Notes: generated by a model not told the origin, from the letters alone. 64,000 bases of DNA from Mycolicibacter heraklionensis (GCF_001021505.1 NZ_LDPO01000003.1:218802-282801), one strand, 5' to 3'. Numbered from the stretch's first letter, positions 45,340 to 55,797 are shown. Translations and numbers: made by a program.

Positions 45340-45660
45340 TTACCTGTACTGAGACCTGTACTCGGAGTAGGCGGCGCTGAACTTGGGGCAGTGACCATTG
45401 ATCGCATAACCGACTGCCGACTGCATCTGTCGGTAGTTGAGGCCACCGTCAGAGTAGATAGGTCTTTGTTCTGTCAAGAGAACTGAAATGGCGGCCCAGA
45501 TGCCGTGGGCGGTCGGCTCTTGGCCGACAAAGTTGCAGATCACCTCGTGGTTGGCGTCGCCGAATGCCTGTGCCTTGTCAGCATGGCTGGTCGGTGCGCA
45601 TGCCAGCCCGAGCCCAATCATTGATCCAAAAACCGCTGCCCCACTCCTGATTTTCTTCAC
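45340..45660 (-). CDS. Secreted DUF732-like protein
   Basis: 106 residues from a GTG at 45660. The signal peptide is VKKIRSGAAVFGSMIGLGLACAPTSHA. The mature part (DKAQAFGDANHEVICNFVGQEPTAHGIWAAISVLLTEQ...SDGGLNYRQMQSAVGYAINGHCPKFSAAYSEYR) has the DUF732 pattern with two cysteines, likely disulphide-bonded. It is upstream of the second DUF732 gene in the same direction. No function is known. Confidence 0.8.
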   Translation of the reverse strand: MKKIRSGAAVFGSMIGLGLACAPTSHADKAQAFGDANHEVICNFVGQEPTAHGIWAAISVLLTEQRPIYSDGGLNYRQMQSAVGYAINGHCPKFSAAYSEYRSQYR

Positions 45661-45755
45661 TTCGTTGTCCTAACGTGGGCTGATCTTCTGTTGCCACTGG
45701 CGATCGGCACCTGGATTTGCCATTGCCGCCCCGTCCACCGTCGCCGCCAGGCGGT

Positions 45756-45781
45756 CTCTCGAAACTACGAAGAATCGAGAC
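45756..45781 (+). repeat. Recombinase-site-like repeat, copy 2
   Basis: TCTCG-N14-CGAGAC with the middle AAACTACGAAGAAT. It matches copy 1 at 35764 except for a 2-bp insertion and has the same orientation, so the pair bounds a roughly 10-kb segment. Confidence 0.55.
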
Positions 45782-45808
45782 AGCGGCCCTACCTGCCCGG
45801 GCTGTCCA

Positions 45809-45831
45809 GAACTAAGGGATCGAGACGGCGG
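45809..45831 (+). repeat. Recombinase-site-like repeat, copy 3
   Basis: A 23-bp relative, GTCCAGAACTAAGGGATCGAGAC split as left half GTCCAG (diverged) and right half CGAGAC, separated by AACTAAGGGAT. It lies 8 bp beyond the PGRS gene stop codon and 27 bp from copy 2. Confidence 0.5.
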
Positions 45832-45838
45832 TCACGCT

Positions 45839-47371
45839 CTAGCTGAGGCCCGGACTGACAGGCCGCCCCGAGACTCCCCAGTCGCCATGGAGACCGGAGA
45901 TGGACCCGCTCGTGCCGCCCATGGCACCCATGCCGGCCCTGCCACCGGCCCCGCCATCGCCACCATTGCCGCCGTCACCGAAAAGGGAGGCGGCGTTGCC
46001 GCCTAGACCGCCGTCACCGCCGCGAGCGTAGTTAAGGAGGGCGCCGGGGCCGCTGTAGTCGCCACCGTAGCCACCTTTGCCGCCGTTGCCGCCGTTGCCG
46101 CCGTTGCCCGAGAAGAACCCACCACTACCGCCGGAACCGCCAACACCGCCAGCGCCCCCAGGGAAATCGCCCCCGGGGAAATACAGTGTCGCGGCGTCAC
46201 CGCCCGCGCCGCCATCACCACCGTTGCCACCGTTGCCGGAGAAGAGCCCGCCACTACCACCGAAACCGCCATCGCCACCAGCGCGGCCCTGGGGACCCAG
46301 CTCAGTGCCGTCACCACCGGCACCGCCATCGCCACCATTGCCGCCGTTACCGAAAAGGGAGGCGGCGTTGCCGCCTAGACCGCCGTCACCGCCGCGAGCG
46401 TAGTTAAGGAGGGCACCGGGGCCCCTGTAGTCGCCACCGTTGCCAGCGTTGCCGCCGTTGCCGCCGTTGCCACCATCGCCGAAGAAGAAGCCACCTTGGC
46501 CGCCGTTACCGCCGGCCCCGCCGTTGCCGCCGTCGGGGTGCAGTTCCGTGCCGTTGCCGCCATTGCCACCGTTGCCGCCATTGCCGCCGTTGCCGAACAA
46601 GAAGCCGCCACTGCCGCCCGCGCCACCGGCCCCGCCGTTGCCGCCGAACTGGCCGTCGCCGCCGTTGGTGCCGTTGCCGCCGTTGCCGAACAGGGACGCG
46701 GCGTTGCCACCGACGCCGGGGGTGCCGTTGATCGCACCGGAGCTTTCGGCGGCAAAAGTAGTGACCGGCGAATGGGTGCCGCCTGCTTCGGCGGACCCGG
46801 CGTTGCCGCCGTCACCGAAGAACCATCCGGCGTTGCCGCCGCTGCCGCTGTAGCCGTACCCGTTGCCGCCGTCGCCGAACAACAGCCCGGCGTTCCCACC
46901 GTCAGGGTTGTCGGCGGTTCCGTTAGCGCCGTCGCCGATCAGATACTGGCCTGATACCGAGTTGACGAGGTTGGCGAATACTTGCCCGTCGGAGCTGTTG
47001 ATCCAGGTGTCGATGGAGGCGTGCAGCGGGGTATAGAAGTATTCGTTGAACAGGACTGCACCGAAGCTGGGGTCGTCGAGGTTCAGAAGTAGGGCATCCC
47101 AGTTGTCCTGCAGGATCAGGGCATCCCATGCCGCGTCGAGGGCGTCGGGGTCGGTCCAGGTCGAGGACTCGAATAGCGAAGCCACCGTATCGATGATCAC
47201 GTCATCGACGTCAGCCTTCGCGGCGGGCTCGGCGAGTGGCGTCATCCCGAACGCCAAGAACACCCCCACTGCGGTGCCGCCGCCCAGTGCGCGACGGCGA
47301 CTGACGTTGTTCCCGAAAGAGTGGGTGTTGCCCGAGCGTCGGCCCTGCTCCACGGAACTGCGGCGAGTCAT
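45839..47371 (-). CDS. PGRS-repeat protein with Tat-type signal and no PE domain
   Basis: 510 residues from the ATG at 47371, after GAGGGAGA. Residues 1-55 hold a twin-arginine signal ([32 protein letters not shown]). A 110-residue soluble region follows, then [18 protein letters not shown], equivalent to the GRPLI-type linker, and about 340 residues of GGxGGxGG repeats. PE_PGRS proteins normally start with a PE domain and use ESX-5; here that is replaced by a Tat-like leader. PE-less PGRS proteins are known in non-tuberculous mycobacteria. A 108-bp block is duplicated within it (45961 and 46333). It is probably surface-exposed. Confidence 0.88.
   Translation of the reverse strand: MTRRSSVEQGRRSGNTHSFGNNVSRRRALGGGTAVGVFLAFGMTPLAEPAAKADVDDVIIDTVASLFESSTWTDPDALDAAWDALILQDNWDALLLNLDDPSFGAVLFNEYFYTPLHASIDTWINSSDGQVFANLVNSVSGQYLIGDGANGTADNPDGGNAGLLFGDGGNGYGYSGSGGNAGWFFGDGGNAGSAEAGGTHSPVTTFAAESSGAINGTPGVGGNAASLFGNGGNGTNGGDGQFGGNGGAGGAGGSGGFLFGNGGNGGNGGNGGNGTELHPDGGNGGAGGNGGQGGFFFGDGGNGGNGGNAGNGGDYRGPGALLNYARGGDGGLGGNAASLFGNGGNGGDGGAGGDGTELGPQGRAGGDGGFGGSGGLFSGNGGNGGDGGAGGDAATLYFPGGDFPGGAGGVGGSGGSGGFFSGNGGNGGNGGKGGYGGDYSGPGALLNYARGGDGGLGGNAASLFGDGGNGGDGGAGGRAGMGAMGGTSGSISGLHGDWGVSGRPVSPGLS
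45961..46440. repeat. Duplicated 108-bp block inside the PGRS gene
   Basis: 45961-46068 and 46333-46440 are almost identical, offset by 372 bp (124 codons). They encode the non-repeat island [25 protein letters not shown] with flanking glycine repeats. This looks like a recent internal segment duplication. Confidence 0.75.
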
Positions 47372-47505
47372 CAATCAGTCTCCCTCTTGAGGCGTCAAGG
47401 AAATTCTCAGGTGCTACCCAGTTACGGGCCGAGGTTACAGGCCGGTTACGCATGTGCGCAACAGGCATGGGCTCGTTACGCTCTGGCCGATTCCGCGCGG
47501 GCCGT

Positions 47506-47775
47506 ATGTCGTTGGACACCGTGTCCGACGACCAGCCCAAGCCAGCCCTCAACGAGACCACCCGCGTGTTCGGCGAACGGGTCCGCGACCGCCGCACGGC
47601 ACTTGGCCTCAGTCAGGAGGCTGCCGCTGTTCGTTGTGGCATCCACTGGACGCAACTGGGCAAAGTGGAACGGGGCCAGCGCAGCCTGCGTCTAGAAACG
47701 ATCATGAAGATCGCCGCCGGTCTGGACATCGATGCCGGAGAGCTCGTCAGCGAACTGCCCGTGCCGCAGTTCTAA
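47506..47775 (+). CDS. XRE-family HTH regulator
   Basis: 89 residues from an ATG at 47506; a GTG at 47521 is possible. The HTH is TRVFGERVRDRRTALGLSQEAAAVRCGIHWTQLGKVERGQRSLRLETIMKIAAGLDIDAGELV. Small single-domain XRE proteins often repress phage-like or mobile modules. It is divergent from the PGRS gene, so it may control it or the downstream module. Confidence 0.85.
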   Translation: MSLDTVSDDQPKPALNETTRVFGERVRDRRTALGLSQEAAAVRCGIHWTQLGKVERGQRSLRLETIMKIAAGLDIDAGELVSELPVPQF

Positions 47776-47822
47776 CCGTGTGGACGGGAACTCCAGCCGT
47801 AGCGCCTACGACTTGCTGGGCT

Positions 47823-48044
47823 TCATGTGTCCGGCGCGCTTAGTTCACTGCGCGGGACCGATGCACCCATCTTCGACCACTTGAGCCCCTGGGGATCGTG
47901 GGCGTTCATCCGGTTAAAGCGTTCGTTATCGGAGCGCAGCTTGGCCAGATGCTCCGGGTCGGTCGTAGCGGGCCAGTATCCAAGCTCCTCGGCGAGCCTC
48001 CGATATTCGCTCACGTTCGCCAGCACCTCACTCCCGGTTGTCAT
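47823..48044 (-). CDS. Small hypothetical protein
   Basis: 73 residues (MTTGSEVLANVSEYRRLAEELGYWPATTDPEHLAKLRSDNERFNRMNAHDPQGLKWSKMGAS...). The even charge distribution and helical first half suggest a real gene, but no ribosome site stands out and I do not recognise the family. Confidence 0.4.
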   Translation of the reverse strand: MTTGSEVLANVSEYRRLAEELGYWPATTDPEHLAKLRSDNERFNRMNAHDPQGLKWSKMGASVPRSELSAPDT

Positions 48045-48233
48045 GCAGATGGGCGCAGTCCAATTGTTTCTGTGCGTTCACAACGGATCGCGGACGCTGT
48101 GGATGAACACGCCATAACGAGTCGGGTCGCTATAGATCACAAGGTTGTCGGAAGCGCCCTACCAGCATCGGGGACGTGCGAGGATCACGCGGTCGACAGC
48201 ACGGGAGTGCGGTAACCAGGAGGTTGGCAGCGC

Positions 48234-48743
48234 GTGCCGATTCCAGCTACGAGCGGGCAGTATGCGACGTTGCCAGTTGGTCGGCACGTTGCCACACTCG
48301 ACGAGGTCTACGAGACCTTTGTAGTGAATGCACCGTTCCGTCCCCGGCGCGAGTTAATCTTCCGCGCTCTCACGCTCTACATCGACCTCGTCTCGGCTCA
48401 GTTCAGCACGTGCCGGTACTGGATCGACGGTGGGTTCGTGACTCACAAGCCGTGGGAGCAGCCCGAGGACGCGGACGTGCTGGTTGTCGTACCCCCGGGT
48501 GAGCATGGAAAGGTGATGACGCCGGAGTTTCTGCCTCATTGGACGCTACTGGAGACTCTGCCCGCACAGCCGAGCGTCTACGCCGACAAGGTGCATCCGA
48601 TGGGCGGGTTGCTCGACTGCTTCATCGAGCCCGATGTTCCCCAGGTGCTGGGCGTCTGGGACTTTCGGTGGTCGTCAGTGCGCGATCAGCAGCACAATGT
48701 GGTTCCAGGTGTCCGTAAGGGTTATTTGGAGGTGAGTGCGTAA
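48234..48743 (+). CDS. DUF6932-like nucleotidyltransferase-fold protein
   Basis: 169 residues from a GTG at 48234, with AGGAGG 10 bp upstream. The segment RYWIDGGFVTHKPWEQPEDADVLVVVPPG matches the G-G/S-x(n)-D-x-D pattern of MNT/AbiEii-type nucleotidyltransferases; here the second pair is EDAD, so catalysis is plausible but unproven. The rest is alpha/beta (RALTLYIDLVSAQF, WDFRWSSVRDQQHNVVPGVRKGYLEV). It is coupled to the next gene by TAATG. It is probably part of a two-gene toxin-antitoxin or defence module. Confidence 0.65.
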   Translation: MPIPATSGQYATLPVGRHVATLDEVYETFVVNAPFRPRRELIFRALTLYIDLVSAQFSTCRYWIDGGFVTHKPWEQPEDADVLVVVPPGEHGKVMTPEFLPHWTLLETLPAQPSVYADKVHPMGGLLDCFIEPDVPQVLGVWDFRWSSVRDQQHNVVPGVRKGYLEVSA

Positions 48744-49714
48744 TGGCTGTCGACCGTGAGCTTGAGGCATCGCTGCTCGATGCGCTGCACTACTCCTCGG
48801 GTGACCCTAACTCCGATCGTGCGGTGCGCGAGTCGATCCGTGCCGGGATCGTCGGCAATGATGCCGACTTGATCAATATCTATGAGCGTGAGGTCGGGCC
48901 GGAGCAGGCAGAAGTGGACCTTCACCTGATTGGTCCCGGCATCGAGAAGAACGCCGCCAATGCACGACAGTTCTCGCTGTTCGTGAGTGGCATCAGTGAC
49001 GCGGTCAAGGAGACCGCCAAGGCGCGCGCAGGCCGCAAACGGTACCGCGACAATCTGCTGATTGAGGGCACGACACCGGGATCGGTTCGGGTGGTGATGC
49101 GCGTGGCGATACCCGAGGTTTCCGACGGCCAAACAGTCGACGACGAGACTGCGGCATCGACCGTCGACTCGGACGCGTTGCGCACGGTGGCATCGATCCT
49201 CGCGCACGCTAGCGATCCCGACCTCGATACACCGCTCGCGGCGGAGATTGCCGAACTGCCGATCAAGGCGCGGACCGCGCTGAAACGCGTGGCCAATGCC
49301 TCTCAGCAGGGTGGGTGGGCGGTTCGCGGGATGATCCGCCAGAGACGGGTCGGGGCAGCAGGCCTCGAACTCACAAACGATGGTGCGGTCCGGTTGCGGA
49401 TTGAGCTGGAAGTGGCCCAGGAGAAGCGCCGCCAGGAACACAGGGTGGGCACTATCGACGGCTTTCGCTGGTCTCTCGGCACTCTCTATTTCAGGCCGGA
49501 CGAAGGGCCAGCCTTCACTGCTGGTGTGATGGAGAGCAAAGTCGCGCTGGAAGTCACTAGGTTGATGAACGATCCTGAGCTGCGCGTCATGGCGGACTTC
49601 GATGTCGTCGAATCCTATCTACCTGGCGACCAGACACGTTCCCGTGTGAGCCGCGTGCTGACTGGTATTCGGTCTCTTGGCGAGCAGACCGCCATCCCGG
49701 TTGGGACGGCCTGA
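48743..49714 (+). CDS. Uncharacterised partner of the nucleotidyltransferase-like protein
   Basis: 323 residues. The start overlaps the preceding stop by one base (TAATG). The N-terminal half holds a beta-rich region (EVDLHLIGPGIEKNAANARQFSLFVSGISDAVKETAKAR...SVRVVMRVAIPE). The middle is helical and the end is again beta-rich (GAVRLRIELEVAQEKRRQEHRVGTIDGFRWSLGTLYFRP). No signal, membrane or catalytic motif is visible. Co-translation with a nucleotidyltransferase-like gene is the only functional hint. Confidence 0.65.
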   Translation: MAVDRELEASLLDALHYSSGDPNSDRAVRESIRAGIVGNDADLINIYEREVGPEQAEVDLHLIGPGIEKNAANARQFSLFVSGISDAVKETAKARAGRKRYRDNLLIEGTTPGSVRVVMRVAIPEVSDGQTVDDETAASTVDSDALRTVASILAHASDPDLDTPLAAEIAELPIKARTALKRVANASQQGGWAVRGMIRQRRVGAAGLELTNDGAVRLRIELEVAQEKRRQEHRVGTIDGFRWSLGTLYFRPDEGPAFTAGVMESKVALEVTRLMNDPELRVMADFDVVESYLPGDQTRSRVSRVLTGIRSLGEQTAIPVGTA

Positions 49715-49758
49715 CTGGCCTTGTGGGTCCGGTACCACTCCCGTCTCATCTCCCGGCT

Positions 49759-50010
49759 ATGTGTGGAGCCGTGAAATTTCCACTCGACTGGTGTCCCAGC
49801 GCAGGTCAGCGATGGGCGGAGCGCACACGTGGGCTGCTGGATTGTCCTGTGGCCGTCGCCAAGTTGGCGGTCAACAAGTCACAAGAATGGCGCAAAAGCC
49901 GATACAGAATGTGGTGGGTGGACGGTCCAGCTCCGTTGCAGGATCGGGTCTCGTCTGTGCTCGTGGCCAGTGTTGACCGCACACGCGCGGGTGAACTTAC
50001 TTCGCAGTAG
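49759..50010 (+). CDS. Small hypothetical protein
   Basis: 83 residues from an ATG at 49759, or 95 from a GTG at 49723. CGAVKFPLDWCPSAGQRWAERTRGLLDCPVAVAKLAVNKSQEWRKSRYRMWWVDGPAPLQDRV... is cysteine- and tryptophan-rich. No family is recognised and there is no good ribosome site. It sits between the nucleotidyltransferase-like module and the intact DUF4442 gene. Confidence 0.35.
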   Translation: MCGAVKFPLDWCPSAGQRWAERTRGLLDCPVAVAKLAVNKSQEWRKSRYRMWWVDGPAPLQDRVSSVLVASVDRTRAGELTSQ

Positions 50011-50013
50011 GGT
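50008..50013 (+). promoter_or_regulatory. Candidate leaderless promoter of the element's DUF4442 gene
   Basis: TAGGGT ends 6 nt before the ATG at 50020. It is preceded by CTTACTTCGCAGTA, which aligns with CTTACTTGCCGGTA in the promoter of the broken host copy at 50763. The promoter and operator therefore appear conserved between the two copies. Confidence 0.5.
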
Positions 50014-50019
50014 GTCGTC

Positions 50020-50499
50020 ATGACAGGTCGTCCCAGCACTGCCTACCGGATGTGGCAGAGACTGTCTGCCTACCCCGGCGGCAGCCGGTTATTCTCCGCA
50101 GCGGTCATGGCCCGCGCACCGTATTTCACGACCGTGCTGCCGCATATCAGGAGCATGGAGCCAGGTCTGGCTGAGATTGACGTCCCGAACTGGACGATGG
50201 TGCACAACCATCTGAAGACCATGCACGCCATTGCGTCTTGTAACGCCGCCGAGGTTGCCATGGGGATGCTGATGGAGGCCACCGTGCCGTCCAGTCACCG
50301 CTGGATTCCGAAGGCGATGACCGTCCAGTACCTGGCCAAGGCGACCACCTCGCTGCGGGCCACCGCCCGACTCGACCCTCCGGATTTCGAGGGCATCGCC
50401 GAGGGGGTCGAGTTGGTGGTGCCGGTCAGCATCACCGATCGCGGCGGTATTGAAGTCGTGCACGCAGACATCACCACCTGGGTAACGCCCGTTCGGTAG
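50020..50499 (+). CDS. Intact DUF4442 (hotdog-fold) protein carried by the element
   Basis: 159 residues from the ATG at 50020. It is a full-length homologue of the gene split by the element and shares WIPKAM, YLAKATTSLRATARLDPP, VVPVSITD and EVVHADITTWVTP with the 3' remnant, and RLFSAA-MAR-PYF-VLPH-MEPGLAE with the 5' remnant. DUF4442 proteins are hotdog folds related to thioesterases; the substrate is unknown. The gene lies inside attR and is convergent with the broken gene. It has a matching promoter/operator, which suggests it substitutes for the interrupted host gene. Confidence 0.9.
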   Translation: MTGRPSTAYRMWQRLSAYPGGSRLFSAAVMARAPYFTTVLPHIRSMEPGLAEIDVPNWTMVHNHLKTMHAIASCNAAEVAMGMLMEATVPSSHRWIPKAMTVQYLAKATTSLRATARLDPPDFEGIAEGVELVVPVSITDRGGIEVVHADITTWVTPVR

Positions 50500-50571
50500 T
50501 TGCCTGCCCGTCCGGGTCCGGGCTGCCGGAACTGCGGCGACCGGCGGAAAACGAACTGACCGTGATGAGAA

Positions 50572-50763
50572 CTAGACGTTCTTCACGAACGGCCACTTGG
50601 GCACCAGCACCTCGGCCAGTCCGGGCTCCATCCGGACCACATGCGGCAACACCGAGGCGAAGTAGGGGACTCGGGCCATCGCCGCGGCCGAGAAGAGCCG
50701 GGTGCCGCCGGGGATGCCCGCCAGCCGTCGCCATGTCTGATAAGTACTGGTGGATCCGGTCAC
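50572..50763 (-). pseudogene. 5' part of the interrupted DUF4442 host gene
   Basis: 63 codons from a GTG at 50763 (TGSTSTYQTWRRLAGIPGGTRLFSAAAMARVPYFASVLPHVVRMEPGLAEVLVPKWPFVKN) run into element sequence and stop at a TAG at 50572. The promoter upstream (about 50766-50790) has ACCTTAC-N6-GTAAGGT, resembling the promoter of the element's intact copy. Confidence 0.88.
50578..50580. other. attR core of the integrative element
   Basis: GTT here pairs with GTT at 27282-27284 when the DUF4442 frame is rejoined; TAGAC (50573-50577) lies immediately inside. Host sequence continues to the right with the 5' half of the gene. The 78 bp between the intact copy and this point is element sequence without a gene. 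Confidence 0.6.
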
Positions 50764-51225
50764 GTCGACCTACCTTACCGGCAAGTAAGGTCGACCGCGG
50801 AGCGGCTCCGGGGTGGCGGTCCGCAGGGCTCGGGAGCGCTGTCGCTGGGTTGATGCCGCGGTTCCGGCGTCGCCTCTCCTTCGTCGAGCCTCGCTAAACC
50901 GCGGGGATTTGGCCGCTGACCCGATCTGGGGCATACTATTCAGGTTCGCCTGCGCCGGGGTTGTCCCTGGCCGGGCATACGACCAGCGCCCACCCGGGCG
51001 CGTCCGGTCCCATTCTCGCCGCACGGAGTTTTTTCACCGTGCACGAGGCCGTGTGCGGGCGACACGCCCGACCGCGGGGACCGGTGGACCAGGACAGGTA
51101 AACAGCGGCGGCAGCGCCCAGCGCAGTGTCGACACCGGACCCACGGGTCCGAAAAGGTAGCGACGAGCTGGGGCACAAAGGGTTCGAAAAACGGACCCCC
51201 TTTGCAGGAGTGAGGTAGCAGAAGC
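50764..51225. promoter_or_regulatory. Leader and promoter region of the S10 operon (and of the DUF4442 gene)
   Basis: This 462-bp gap has no credible gene. Its left end holds the DUF4442 promoter with ACCTTAC-N6-GTAAGGT. TACTAT at 50934-50939 is a good -10 for rpsJ, giving an untranslated leader of about 280 nt, long enough for ribosomal-protein feedback structure. No tRNA or riboswitch of known type is evident. Confidence 0.5.
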
Positions 51226-51531
51226 GTGGCGGGACAAAAGATCCGCATCAGGCTCAAGGCCTACGACCACGAGGCGATTGACGCCTCGGCGCGCAAGATC
51301 GTTGAGACGGTCACTCGTACCGGTGCGTCCGTAGTCGGCCCGGTGCCGCTGCCGACCGAGAAGAACGTGTATTGCGTCATCCGGTCCCCGCACAAGTACA
51401 AGGACTCGCGGGAGCACTTCGAGATGCGCACCCACAAGCGACTGATCGACATCCTCGATCCCACGCCGAAGACCGTTGACGCCTTGATGCGCATCGATCT
51501 GCCGGCCAGCGTCGACGTCAACATCCAATAA
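51226..51531 (+). CDS. rpsJ: 30S ribosomal protein S10 (NusE)
   Basis: 101 residues from GTG, first gene of the operon. Conserved [71 protein letters not shown] is essentially identical to known mycobacterial S10. Besides its place in the 30S head it acts as NusE in antitermination. A GTG start and a long leader are as in other mycobacteria. Confidence 0.99.
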
Positions 51532-51560
51532 GGCATCCCAGTAGGAGCTCGGAAGAAACC

Positions 51561-52214
51561 ATGGCACGCAAAGGTATTTTGGGTACCAAACTGGGCATGA
51601 CACAGGTGTTCGACGAGAACAACAAGGTCGTGCCGGTCACGGTCGTCAAGGCCGGGCCGAATGTGGTCACCCGCATCCGCACCCCTGAGCGCGACGGCTA
51701 CAGCGCCGTCCAGCTCGCTTACGGCGAGATCAGCCCTCGCAAGGTCAACAAGCCGCTGAGCGGTCAGTACGCGGCCGCCGGGGTCAACCCGCGCCGGCAT
51801 CTGGCCGAGCTGCGTCTCGATGACGAGGCCGCCGCCGCCGGCTACGAGGTCGGCCAGGAGCTGACCGCCGAGATTTTCGCCGACGGCAGCTACGTCGACG
51901 TCACCGGAACCTCCAAGGGCAAGGGCTACGCCGGCACCATGAAGCGGCACGGCTTCCGCGGTCAGGGCGCCGGTCACGGCGCCCAGGCCGTGCACCGCCG
52001 GCCGGGTTCGATCGGTGGCTGCTCGACCCCCGGCCGGGTGTTCAAGGGCACCCGGATGTCGGGCCGGATGGGCAACGACCGGGTCACCACCCAGAACCTG
52101 GTGGTGCACAAGGTTGACGCCGAGAACGGTGTGCTGTTGATCAAGGGCGCCATTCCGGGCCGCAACGGTGGGCTGGTTCTGGTCCGCAGCGCGATCAAAA
52201 AGGGTGAGAAGTAA
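51561..52214 (+). CDS. rplC: 50S ribosomal protein L3
   Basis: 217 residues. [18 protein letters not shown] and the central [56 protein letters not shown] loop that reaches the peptidyl-transferase centre are clear. It overlaps rplD by the last base (TAATG). Confidence 0.99.
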   Translation: MARKGILGTKLGMTQVFDENNKVVPVTVVKAGPNVVTRIRTPERDGYSAVQLAYGEISPRKVNKPLSGQYAAAGVNPRRHLAELRLDDEAAAAGYEVGQELTAEIFADGSYVDVTGTSKGKGYAGTMKRHGFRGQGAGHGAQAVHRRPGSIGGCSTPGRVFKGTRMSGRMGNDRVTTQNLVVHKVDAENGVLLIKGAIPGRNGGLVLVRSAIKKGEK

Positions 52215-52870
52215 TGGCCGGCATCAAGATTGACGTCAAGACTCCGGACGGCAAGAAGAGTGGCTCGGTTGAGCTGCCCGCCGAGCTGTTCGACGCTCCC
52301 GCCAACATTGCGCTGATGCACCAGGTGGTGATCGCTCAGTTGGCCGCGGCCCGTCAGGGTACGCACTCCACCAAGACGCGCGGTGAGGTCAGCGGCGGTG
52401 GCCGTAAGCCTTACCGGCAGAAGGGAACCGGCCGGGCCCGTCAGGGTTCGACTCGGGCGCCGCAGTTCACCGGTGGTGGCGTGGTGCACGGCCCCAAGCC
52501 GCGCGACTACAGCCAGCGCACCCCGAAGAAGATGATCGCCGCCGCCCTGCGCGGAGCGTTGTCGGACCGGGCGCGCAACGGCCGGATCCACGCGATCACC
52601 GAGCTGGTGAGCGGACAGACCCCGTCGACCAAGGACGCCAAGACGTTCCTGGGCTCGATCACCGACCGCAAGCAGGTGCTGGTGGTCATCGGCCGGGCCG
52701 ACGAGACGGGCGCCAAGAGCGTGCGCAACCTGCCGGGTGTGCACATCCTGTCCCCGGACCAGCTCAACACCCACGATGTGCTGCGTGCCGACGACGTGGT
52801 GTTCAGCGTCGAGGCCCTGAACTCCTACATCGAGGCACACACCGCCAAAACCGAGGAGGTTTCGGCCTGA
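52214..52870 (+). CDS. rplD: 50S ribosomal protein L4
   Basis: 218 residues. The tentacle region [59 protein letters not shown], a macrolide-relevant loop in the exit tunnel, is intact. L4 often represses its own operon. TGATG coupling joins it to rplW. Confidence 0.99.
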   Translation: MAGIKIDVKTPDGKKSGSVELPAELFDAPANIALMHQVVIAQLAAARQGTHSTKTRGEVSGGGRKPYRQKGTGRARQGSTRAPQFTGGGVVHGPKPRDYSQRTPKKMIAAALRGALSDRARNGRIHAITELVSGQTPSTKDAKTFLGSITDRKQVLVVIGRADETGAKSVRNLPGVHILSPDQLNTHDVLRADDVVFSVEALNSYIEAHTAKTEEVSA

Positions 52871-53172
52871 TGGCGACCATCCCCGACCCCCGCGACATCA
52901 TCCTCGCGCCGGTCATCTCCGAGAAGTCCTACGGGCTGATCGAGAACAACGTGTACACGTTCGTGGTGCACCCCGACACGAACAAGACGCAGATCAAGAT
53001 CGCGATCGAGAAGATCTTCGCGGTCAAGGTGGCGTCGGTGAACACCGCGAACCGGCCGGGTAAGCGCAAGCGGTCCCGGACCGGCTACGGCAAGCGCAAG
53101 GACACCAAGCGCGCCATTGTGACCCTGGCGCCCGGCAGCAAGCCGATCGACCTGTTCGCCGCACCGGCCTGA
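52870..53172 (+). CDS. rplW: 50S ribosomal protein L23
   Basis: 100 residues. [45 protein letters not shown] and the loop [22 protein letters not shown] identify L23, the docking site at the exit tunnel for trigger factor and SRP. Confidence 0.99.
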   Translation: MATIPDPRDIILAPVISEKSYGLIENNVYTFVVHPDTNKTQIKIAIEKIFAVKVASVNTANRPGKRKRSRTGYGKRKDTKRAIVTLAPGSKPIDLFAAPA

Positions 53173-53199
53173 CCGGAGTGAGAGAGAGATCTAACTGAC

Positions 53200-54036
<837 letters not shown>

Positions 54037-54053
54037 GAATCGGAGGGAAAGCG

Positions 54054-54331
54054 ATGCCACGCAGCCTCAAGAAGGGTCCGTTCGTCGACGACCATCTGCT
54101 CAAGAAGGTCGACGTCCAGAACGAAAAGAACACCAAGCAGGTCATCAAGACCTGGTCACGTCGGTCGACGATCATCCCGGACTTCATCGGGCACACGTTC
54201 GCCGTTCACGACGGCCGCAAGCATGTTCCGGTATTCGTCACCGAGTCGATGGTCGGGCACAAGCTCGGCGAATTCGCTCCGACGCGCACCTTCAAGGGAC
54301 ACATCAAAGACGACCGGAAGGCTAAGCGCCG

Positions 54332-54335
<4 letters not shown>
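54054..54335 (+). CDS. rpsS: 30S ribosomal protein S19
   Basis: 93 residues. [82 protein letters not shown] is standard S19. ATGA-type overlap places it 4 bp into rplV. Confidence 0.99.

Positions 54336-55797
<1,462 letters not shown>

Larger units (their letters stand above)
27285..50577. mobile_element. 23.3-kb integrative element inserted in a DUF4442 gene
   Basis: The boundaries come from the split DUF4442 gene. Inside are a large serine integrase 50 bp from the left end, an HTH protein, an AEP primase-SF3 helicase with a long inverted repeat, a second serine recombinase, an MmpL cassette, an IS21 insertion, a PGRS gene, an XRE regulator, a nucleotidyltransferase-like module and an intact DUF4442 copy at the right end. 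There are no phage structural genes, so it resembles a satellite or integrative plasmid-like island rather than a prophage. Confidence 0.85.

Noticed and set aside
46077..46403. Proline/leucine-rich PLPPLPP open frame on the plus strand
   Set aside because: It is the complement of the glycine repeats of the PGRS gene.
45960..46900. Tandem CCGCCGTTGCC-like repeats resembling a repeat array or CRISPR
   Set aside because: Units are irregular codon-level GGxGG repeats within a long open frame; there are no spacers of constant length.
27286..50577. TAGAC as the recombination core
   Set aside because: Joining at TAGAC would put three additional residues into the DUF4442 protein relative to the intact homologue; the GTT core gives a gapless alignment. 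It remains an alternative.
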